Below the pieces are notes generated by a model. That model saw only the letters and a program-made list of their open reading frames with translations. It made no database searches and had not been told where the DNA came from. Of a DNA stretch of 64,000 nucleotides, positions 55,846 through 64,000 are shown piece by piece. A program made the translations under genes and the position numbers. The first letter of the stretch is position 1; each line of letters begins with the position of its first letter. Source of the DNA: Hymenoscyphus infarciens (Eukaryota; Ascomycota; Leotiomycetes; Helotiales; Helotiaceae); assembly GCA_001414345.1 (NCBI GenBank), contig LLCB01000010.1:329522-393521 (forward strand). The letters run 5' to 3'.

Positions 55846-56717
55846 ATGATCCATCGCAATGTTCGAGGAGGCCAGCCCTCTCCATACCCACGATGGCCGT
55901 TCCATGGTCTTCGAGCTGCTCAATTGTTATCTTCCACCACTGTTAGCAGTATAATTGCATATTTCTTGCATTTCTTGCGTATGTAGTCCCTCCTGGAAGC
56001 GCAATGATAGTGCTGCTGAAGGCCCGTTGACTGACAGTGATTTGACAGACGCCGGTCATTTCCAAATCCCATGGACATTCATCGTTCTCCTTAGCGTCTC
56101 TCTCGCGACCGTCGTTTCCCTTGCCATCACGATTTTCCTCTACAACTTCCGATTCCTCTCACCCCGCTATAATCTGATAACCAACGGAGCGATATCTGCG
56201 ATATGGGCGATGGGTTTTGGGATGCTCTCTTGGTCGATTAGCAATTCCAATGTGCTGGGAAAGACATGCTCGATACAGGCGTGGAAAGAACCAGCTGCAG
56301 TCAGTGTTTGTAGAGATTATAAGGCGTTGTGGTCTATGACTTTTATTGGAACGTACGTGCACCCCCTCAGCTCTACGGATCTATTCCGGTGCATTTTGGA
56401 ACTTTGACTAACGATTCTTTGATAATAGCGTCGCAACATTTGCAGCACTTGCTCTTGATGTCAAGACTTGGAATAAAACATATAGCCGTGGAAAATACGC
56501 TATGCCGGAAGATGATAAGGAGGCACAGAAACTGAAGGACTTGACTGTCACAACTGGGAGGGAACAGAAATACGAAACTCTTAGGGGACAAGGAACTACC
56601 GCCCACCAAGCTGGTTCTTCGACATCTTTACATCAAGGTACTTCACCATATGAAATGGATATTGGATATCACAGTGGATATGGACAAGAGGTCGAACCAC
56701 ATGGTCCACTGAGATAG
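55846..56717 (+). CDS. MARVEL-like four-helix membrane protein
   Basis: Three exons (55846-55978, 56049-56352, 56429-56717), 241 residues. Hydrophobic segments: LRAAQLLSSTTVSSIIAYFL, WTFIVLLSVSLATVVSLAIT, GAISAIWAMGFGMLSWSI and LWSMTFIGTVATFAALALDV. The order (R/P-rich N-terminus before helix 1, conserved W before the last pair, long soluble tail) is that of fungal MARVEL-domain proteins, which sit in plasma membrane or vesicles. The ~85-residue tail is polar with Gly/Tyr/His-rich repeats (SPYEMDIGYHSGYGQE). Introns of 70 and 76 nt have clear GT-AG ends. The molecular role is unknown. Confidence 0.8.
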
Positions 56718-59700
56718 AGGGATTGATCACCATTCAGTCCTGTTATGGAAATTTTGAAAGTGAGGGATGGGAATGGAAAAGATACCTAACTTGGGTTGAG
56801 AATATAACAAGGTGGGATGTATGATGAAAGACTTGGGGGATTTCTCTTTGTTTGGAGTACGGCGTACGGTCTGGTCTGTCTGAGGTACAGATGAGATTCT
56901 TTTGGTCCTTGATGTTTGGGTATTGGGCGAGTTCAGAGACATGTATTGTAATTTATGAACTCCATATTGTGCCGCTGGACAATTTCTCCGTTCAATCTTG
57001 AGAATTTGGGGGCAATTTTGGTTTGGTTTTGGTTGACCTTCCGCAAATGCTGGCATTCGCCAAGGAGAAGAATTACTGACCACTCTAAACAAATTCGAAA
57101 GATATAAGGCAGTGTGCGAGTTAGCCCTCCGAAAGGCAGTATTTTACGCTTGTTCTTCTAACCTTTCGGACAATAGAAAGTCAGGAAACATAGTCAATAC
57201 TTACAAGAGATTGAAAGTTGCAAAACTCCGTGTGAGATTTATAAACTGCCGGCTCCCCGTTGAATTTCGATATCCTGACAATGATTAGTACCGGCTTTTG
57301 CAAAAGGCCGTTTAGGAAACCGGTACCGGGCATCTGCGTGGGATCGTTAATTTCATTACTCTCGTAACTCGTAACGAATAGCTTTCGCACAGTAAGCAGT
57401 CGTATCGAGGGGGTCTATGTAAGCTTTACGCCTCATGAAGTATTGAGGGGCAAATTAAACCCTGTAAACAATCGCCTCGTGGCGGCCGCCTCAAAAGCGG
57501 GTCGCACAAGCTGACTGTGTTGCGAGTTGATGAACGCCGTCAGTGTATGAATATATTATACCAAGAAAATTATTTAGTTCTCGCCACAAAGGAAGGAAAA
57601 GAGTACGAAATTCAGGAAAAAACAATTAATGGACAGATTGGATCATTGTCCAATGCTCTTCCCATATGATGGGGATGACATACCACTTCCCTCGAAAACA
57701 AGTGCCCTCCTCTTGTTGGTCGCTTCGTAAACCAGGGGCTCGACCGATATGCGGTTAGTACAAAATAATTGAGGACATCCATTTCAGGAAAGTAAAGCGT
57801 TCGGAAACACAGCATTGATAGAAATGGGGATTTAAAACGTTTAGAATTTCAAAAACTCAGCACCCAAGGCATAATTGTGATTGGAGGATGAAGGAAGCAG
57901 GAACACTAAAGAGGCAATGTCTTCATCGTCTGAGGATATTTTGGGAAATATGAAGAGAGCGGCTGACGGGTAGAAACCCCGGTGCATCCTGTCACCGTTC
58001 CCGCAAAACAATAACCCGGCGAGGACTTCAACGCCGTTTGATAAACACGATAAACAACATATTTTGGTCATAAAGAAAGGCGGCAGCTGCAGATCATCCG
58101 TGGGGAGTTATTCCGTATACGTACGATAGGAGGAAGATACGAAGGGGACAGCCTGTAGAGAACATTCCATGGAAGCCACGGAACCTCCGATATTGTATTT
58201 GAGAAGGAGTGAAAAACCATACCTCGCTAATACGTCAGCAAGTTCGTACAAACTGCATTCGAGTGCCGAGGTATTGAGTTTTGATAGTTGCGGGGAACCC
58301 TACACAGAGTTTCCCCTGTTGTGAGAGTGTGCGGTATGTCCGATGCCTGAGAGATGAACAAAGGACAACTGCATGCAATGCCATGTAGCCATTTTGTCCA
58401 AAACGGGCAAGGAGCATCTATAACGGCGTTAGCATTGCAATTCGGCTAGATAAAGCCACCGGGTAGCGCTCAAAGGGTTAGGAATCTTCGAATCATGGAT
58501 TTGAAAGATCGATTTTGAAGGACGTGGCTGGGATATTCTGGAATGCACGCACGGCAACGGCGCGTGAAGTTCCATCCAACCTCTTACGACTGCAAAGCCC
58601 AAGGGAGAGGTGGAATCCAACCTGATACCGCAAACGGAATCTTGATGCTGGTGGCTTAGAAATTTGAGATTGGAACGGATAGAGAGGAGGTGGATTTGTG
58701 GGTATTGTGGATTACGGATCCGTTTATGAATGAAGGATGAAATTTGGAATCATATCGAAGACAACGCTGGACCAGGCAGATATTAGAATGATTTTTGTGA
58801 CGCAAGGAAAGGAATAGATCAATGAGAATTTTTAGGGAATATGATTACTTTCTGACGTTGTGATTGTGGCCACTTAGCCGAAGCGAATGCGATATCACGC
58901 ATCCCGCACTTTGTCTAGTCTAAGAAACAAAATATGGCCGAAGCATTAAGCAATAAGAGGAATAGAACGTGTATATCAAATCTTCGATGTGTTGTCAGCC
59001 AAAAATTCATGACCTTGTAACTCCACGTGTGATAGAGGATAGATCGGCGTAACTCTGCAGTCATACACGTGGGGGAAACAAACGGTATATACCGTAACGT
59101 TTGGATTTGAAAGGTAGGTAAGAAATGAAGATTCAACAGAGCCGCGGGAGCCTTGAGTCGACATCTTTGGAATTTCATTGCGAGGGCGAGGAGTGTTCGA
59201 GAAGACCGACCTGGTATGCCACCGTATGTGTCTCGCAAGGCCCGAGATACCTCGATATAGGATTATTGACAATTACCTAGAAACACAGTAAGTCTTACCC
59301 CTCAATGCCAAAGCCGAGGTTGAGGAACATTGAATATACGGAGCTTGAATCGAAATGAATAAGCAATCATCCACAAGAACCACTGAGCGTATGCGGACCG
59401 TTTAGTACCACGCAGAAGGCCAGCAACATCCCTTCCTGCATTCAATATGTGAAAGCCCACAGAAGAAGAAGGTCATTACGGAGGTACCGAAGTCTCGGGA
59501 CGGGCCGAGCTTTGTTTTGGGGGAACACACTTACGTACGAAGCGACAACGGTTGTCTGTGTGCTATCACTCTTTTGGTACATGCACTATGGAGGTACATA
59601 TGCTTGCTTTCCCAGTTTCACCTTGTCTATCTCATGTCAACACCCCAGTGTAATCGTGGGGTTCAACAGGCCAAACGACGGTAGTTCACTCACCCCCAGA

Positions 59701-61652
59701 ATGGGCTTATTGCCAAGCCACACTCTAAAAAGCAACAATACGGCACAGAATCAAGGTTGACCTGTCAGGGATCTGGTCTTGACACGGAATTTTCCCTTTC
59801 AAGTTAAGTGTGCCATTCTGATGCTCATTTAGCCATATTTAAAGTGATAAGTTTACTGAAATCGGAATTGCACCAACACTCACCTCAAGTTGAGGTTTCC
59901 ATGGTAAGATAAACGATGATCAGAGCCGCTCAACGAAAGGAACCCCACTTGCTGATTCAAGATAGCTTTTGGACTGCAATTCCTCTGGTACTTCGTACAT
60001 CGCAACAACCATGCAATTTGGACATTTGGAGTTCAATCGCCAACTCCGAAGTCGTCATTGCAGATCCGCCTATATTCGTGAGATTTCCAGACACCGACAG
60101 CAAGCTCAACATGATTCGCTCGCCTGTCGTATGATGAGCGTAGTTCGTACATGAATGTACATACTCATCCCTGAAAAAGAGCCAGTTCAAGAGCCTTCTA
60201 AGGAATCGCTATTCAGGGCTTGCTCAGGGCTGCATGCTTTTCTGGGTATTCGGGCCTATCCTGTTCCGAATGGGAGTTTATTGTGATGAGGCTTGATGCA
60301 GCAACGAGGCGCTCCTTATCGTTCGTCTACCTATTTTTCTGAGCTTTTAGTCTTGGGCAGGGCACGATGCACCCTCGAACTGTATCAGAACCTTAATTAA
60401 GCAGGTAGTGTTTGTCTTGGCGCTAGGATGCAGAGGATGCAGAGGATGCACTGAGTGGAGGGTCGAGGCGGTGCGTAAGAATTCGAGTAAGGCGGAGGAC
60501 GAGATGGTCATACCTTGAAGGACAAAGACAACCATAGGTAAGCGAATGTTTAGGGGGGTTGGCTGTGTAAGGAAAAAATGAAAGAAAGATGAGCCTAAAA
60601 ACGTGAATACTTGTACAACAGATGAGGTTTGTGATATTTTTTAGCGGCTTGTTTGATTAAATTGGGCCACGTTCATAGGACCGCTTACATATACTTCTAC
60701 GCCGCCCAAACTTCTGATTTGCCCAGTCGGTGACGCTAACCCAAAAGGAACCCCATCACCGTGGAGACTTCCTTTAAGCGCGCAACGCAAGTAAGTGGTG
60801 GACAACCACCACTTGACGAAGTTCACTCTCAGTCATCGGCGCAGGCCTCTTATTCGATGGGATAGGAGTTTATTTCTGTCTGCGCTTGCGTGTAACGCCG
60901 TTACCAATATTTGTATTTACGGCTTGGGAGTGCGATTCTGCTGTTTTCTGGATTCCACAAGCGCCGGCCTCACCGCCATAGGTACTTCATTTCTACATCC
61001 CATCTTGCGGCTGGAAAGAAAGTTGGTGGGATCCAAGATTGTACAACGTTGTATTGGAAGCTTACAATGGGCAAATTGGGTAACCATATCACCCAACTGG
61101 CTGAAAATGCCAACTGTTGGTTTTCCACATTTTTTGTCACCTGTCAAGAGTGCATGATTCTATTTTCTGTGCAGCTATACTGAATCAAAATTCTGAGTGG
61201 TCTGTGAATGGACGGATAGTTCCGGGTTTGGAGTCAAAATTATAACGGAAATCTACAAAAGTGTATTGCGTGGCTGACTTATGTCTCTCCTTAGCGGGGA
61301 GAACATGGGGCAGAATCTGGTGGAGACAGTTGTTGGCCCACATACCTCCTCCTTGCGCCTAGGTAGCAACGTTTTCATGTGCCGATTTGCAAGGACCCAG
61401 TAGTACTTAGTCCCAGGCGTAACAGTCCATAACGGGGCCTCCTAAATAAACCCTGCTTTGCTGGGTCCCGCTATGGACTGATTCGCCTGGGACGAAGTAG
61501 TTGTATGAACATACATGGTACATGGATAGGATTGGTACAAGGTACCTGCGCCGCAAGGCACACTGGCATTTCTACTTCGTCTTTCTATATATCATGGCCA
61601 GAGTCTTCTTCCTTATGTCGCATCCAAAATAACATTCAGATGAACTGCCACC
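56718..61652. other. gene-poor block of about 4.9 kb
   Basis: Many short open frames on both strands, none with a recognised motif. On the minus strand near 58.43-58.37 kb there are intron-end-like signals (TGCTAACGCCGTTATAG, and CATGCAG after it). A short minus-strand frame from about 59165 (MSTQGSRGSVESSFLTYL) looks mildly protein-like, so an unrecognised spliced gene or non-coding RNA is possible. There are three adjacent copies of a GATGCAGAG-type 9-mer near 60427-60450. Palindromes GTACATGAATGTAC (about 60147) and TGTATGAACATACA (about 61502) are present, and a strong inverted repeat lies at 61404-61499. Confidence 0.45.
61404..61499. repeat. inverted repeat, ~33-bp arms, upstream of the Zn2Cys6 gene
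   Basis: The left arm (61404-61438) contains GTCCCAGGCG, CAGTCCATA and CGGG. The right arm (61465-61499) contains the reverse complements CCCG, TATGGACTG and CGCCTGGGAC, at matching spacing with about five mismatches. About 26 bp separate the arms. A further GGACCCAG (61393) can pair with CTGGGTCC (61461), so alternative stems exist. It lies about 155-250 bp before the transcription-factor start codon. It could be a miniature inverted-repeat element or a structured regulatory site. Confidence 0.75.
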
Positions 61653-63529
61653 ATGAAACCTAAGTCTGGTAACCGATTCCGAGTTTGTGGAACTCCGTCA
61701 AAAACAGGATGTATCACTTGCAAGTAAGTCGATTCTGGAGATGGCGGAAGAGCTCTTGCACCCCAATTGCTTGAAATCTTCGCCGAGTCTAACAGAATGA
61801 CTAGGATTCGAAGGGTCAAATGTGGGGAGGAGCATCCGTTTTGTAAAAGATGTACTTCAACAGGGCGAAGGTGTGATGGTTATGCGCCTCCAAAAACGCC
61901 AGATCCATCTTCTCGAAAAACAACTTCTAGGCCGCCTTCTAGAAGTCATAGAGGCTCATCATCGAGCATGGACGAGGATCCCATGGAGCAACACATCCTT
62001 TACTTATTTCGAACAGTCACGGCTCCTAAGCTTTCTGGTCACTTTTCGTCCGATTTCTGGCAAAGAAGAGTCCTTCAAGCAAGCACAATGGAGCCGTCCA
62101 TCCGGCATGCGGTTATTGCAATTGCTGCCATACACCAGGATTATGTCAACTGGCAACAGAGCAAGATTTCCGATCCCTCAATGCAAGCATTTGCTTTTCG
62201 ACAATATACAAAGGCAATTAGTTACCTGCACGTATTGATGTCAACCCAGTCGCAACAGCTGGATCTAACCTTGATTGCATGCATTTGTTTCATTACTTTC
62301 GATTGCCTACTCGGAAATCAGTAAGAAATTTCTTCTGCCAAGTCTCCAATGTGTTATTTCTAATAAAAAATAGCGAGTCAGCGATCATACATCTTCAATC
62401 TGGGTTAAAGATACTGGAGGACATTAAATCGAGGAAGTCGCAGTCGCCGGAATCAACGAAAGAACAAGAATGGGAAACCGAATTCTCACCCCTATTACTG
62501 TCTCTAGGCACACAAGCAGCCTCATTCGTAAACCCAAATCATCAGGTGGACCGATCTACTCTCTGGATGTCGTTACGCAATGCAGCTATCCATACTCCAA
62601 CCAACAACTTTCGCTCCATCGACGAAGCACGGCACGCTTTGGATACTTTAGCAGCCGACATAACGGTGGAACGCAACTCTTCCGCAAGCCAAATTCCCAA
62701 TTTAGATCTCTATAATACCTTGAATCCTAGGGCGCTCAATGCTACGAGACATATGAATTCGATTGCCGTCTGGCAGGAGGGACTGGACAAACTCTTGGTG
62801 GAGTCGGTTACAAGCGATACTGCTATGATGAGCAAAACGAATCTCGGGGCCTCCTTACTCAAGCTTCACGCTCTTATTTACTCGGTCGTCATTGATACAC
62901 CCACAGCGAGCGAAAGAAGGTTCGAGGAGGTACTTGCTCACTGTGAATACCTGATAAGTTCGAGGCTTGGGAGGCCAGTTGGTGAAAATGCAAATTTCAC
63001 ACCAGATATGGGAATTATCGCGCCTTTGTTCTTCACAATTCTACGCTCGCCGATAACCTCGATTCAGCGGCGGGCAATAGATTTGCTATCGCAAGCAGAA
63101 GGACGAGAAGGCATGTGGGATACGCAAGACGCGCTTCGGATTGCAGGGGATGCTTTGGAAGCAGCTGGCCACACAGAATGGGAGTCTTACAGTCCAATGC
63201 TCACCACCTTATCCCCACAACCCGAGACAAGACTTCGGGCAAGCGTTATGGATCGAATGGTATGGCCATTTGGCGAGAGATGGGAGATACCAATATCATC
63301 TGCACACTCGACTCCACAATTAGAGTACTCTGCGCCATTTTCTTCTTCTTCGAATCAAACGACACCACATTCAGCAAGCGAACCAACTTTTTCCGCACAC
63401 CACATGCCTCCTCAATTAAAAGTAGATCCCGCTTTCGCTTCTTCCGCTAACACTACACCTCAAATGGGAAACGAATCCATGTTTCCGTCAATGCTCCATC
63501 CCACTTACGAATGGCCTTGTTTCGATTGA
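61653..63529 (+). CDS. Zn2Cys6 fungal transcription factor
   Basis: Nuclear DNA-binding regulator. Three exons (61653-61723, 61805-62320, 62374-63529), 580 residues. The binuclear zinc cluster sits at the N-terminus: Cys20, 23, 30, 37, 40, 47 with spacing C-x2-C-x6-C-x6-C-x2-C-x6-C (TGCITCKIRRVKC, FCKRCTSTGRRCDGY). The first intron (81 nt) falls inside the cluster, a common position. A basic Ser/Arg linker follows, then the fungal-TF-like helical region: LSGHFSSDFWQRRVLQAS, EPSIRHAVIAIAAIHQ, FAFRQYTKAISYLHVLMS and LIACICFITFDCLLGNHESA. The C-terminus is Ser/Thr/Pro-rich and may be an activation domain. The targets are unknown. Such genes often lie in metabolite clusters, but no cluster is visible within the window. 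Confidence 0.92.
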
Positions 63530-63966
63530 GGCTTCACTGTTATCATATACGAATTTATCACATACTGTATAGTAAAATGCATTATTGTTTGCAAAGGGGT
63601 TGCAAATGGGCCAGGAAAGGCGTTAGGAGTACCGCAGTCGAACAGATTTTTGATACCACTTTATGAATGAAGTTTCACTTCTAAGATGTTTCCAAATGTT
63701 TTTGATCAAGAAATTCCAGATTGGAAATAAAGTGTAACCACCTCATTATCGACACGGTTGTATTTTTATGGTCCCATGTTCTGAATTGTCTCCCCATAAC
63801 CCCACCACCCCACTATAATTACCAGATCGTCTTCATCCTTCACACCTCCACTTTCCTGTCGTGAGTTCCCCAAAGGAATGCCTACCCATAAATATTTAGT
63901 GTCAAATCTTTTTAAAAGAAAGAATCCACAAACCCTAACAGCCACGCAAAGATACCCGTACCCCTC

Positions 63967-63999
<33 letters not shown>

Positions 64000-64000
64000 G
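63530..64000. other. 3' flank ending in poly-T/poly-G
   Basis: No gene. The last bases are ten T (63969-63978) followed by 22 G (63979-64000), which looks like a homopolymer or assembly edge rather than a telomere, as no TTAGGG repeats are present. Confidence 0.7.

Noticed and set aside
60795..61183. Plus-strand frames of 120 and 90 codons
   Set aside because: Two overlapping frames, neither with motif content, typical of chance open frames.
1..64000. tRNA, rRNA, CRISPR or intact transposon
   Set aside because: I looked for B-box-like and cloverleaf sequence, direct-repeat arrays and transposase motifs, and found none that holds up. A tRNA scan and repeat search would be decisive.

Overview
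The window looks like nuclear DNA of a filamentous ascomycete. Genes are split by short introns (mostly 45-75 nt) with CTAAC/CTGA-type branch points and YAG acceptors. The proteins are fungal types (AIM24, Nce102-like, MARVEL-like, Zn2Cys6, HET, LaeA-type methyltransferase, Ish1-like), and the intergenic DNA is moderately AT-rich. A leotiomycete (Helotiales/Sclerotiniaceae-like) is my best guess, but the sequence alone does not settle it. All splice models are read by eye from splice signals, frame and family knowledge. The spliced models given have lengths divisible by three.

Layout. 0.6-3.4 kb: an Mtr2/NXT1-like mRNA-export factor (-) diverging from mitochondrial methionyl-tRNA synthetase (+). 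4.7-8.1 kb: a long, mostly disordered protein. 9.0-10.6 kb: a tiny membrane protein with an Ish1-like tail (-) diverging from ribosomal protein L38 (+). 10.6-13.5 kb: no gene seen. 13.5-15.5 kb: a small W-rich membrane protein (-) diverging from eIF2-beta (+). 16.5-23.1 kb: AIM24 family protein, a disordered proline-rich protein, and Mediator subunit Med1 (all +). 23.4-24.9 kb: a frameshifted relic. 26.9-27.5 kb: Nce102-like membrane protein (-). 29.7-30.8 kb: a broken methyltransferase (-). 31.8-34.9 kb: two tandem RING-like paralogues (+). 36.3-37.5 kb: zinc alcohol dehydrogenase (+). 38.2-42.1 kb: RPB2 (+). 42.6-44.0 kb: PET117 (-) diverging from V-ATPase subunit G (+). 44.6-45.1 kb: HET-protein relic. 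45.9-52.7 kb: a large JmjC/zinc-finger/AT-hook protein (-) diverging from COQ2 (+). 52.9-53.7 kb: an unknown multi-pass membrane protein (-). 54.3-55.1 kb: F-box relic. 55.8-56.7 kb: MARVEL-like protein (+). 56.7-61.6 kb: a gene-poor block ending in a strong inverted repeat. 61.65-63.5 kb: a Zn2Cys6 transcription factor (+). The window ends in a poly-T/poly-G run.

How it fits together. The window is a core housekeeping region covering transcription (RPB2, Med1), translation (L38, eIF2-beta, mitochondrial MetRS), mRNA export, respiration (PET117, COQ2, AIM24) and vacuolar acidification (VMA10). Much of it is organised as divergent gene pairs sharing short promoters. Fast-evolving accessory genes sit between these blocks, several of them dead (methyltransferase, HET, F-box, one unknown). 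I found no tRNA or rRNA gene, CRISPR array or intact transposon. I did not find a clearly new multi-gene system. The most unusual items are the tandem RING-like pair, the JmjC protein with an R1-type cysteine cluster and AT-hooks, the GC-AG intron in the export factor, and the inverted repeat beside the transcription factor.
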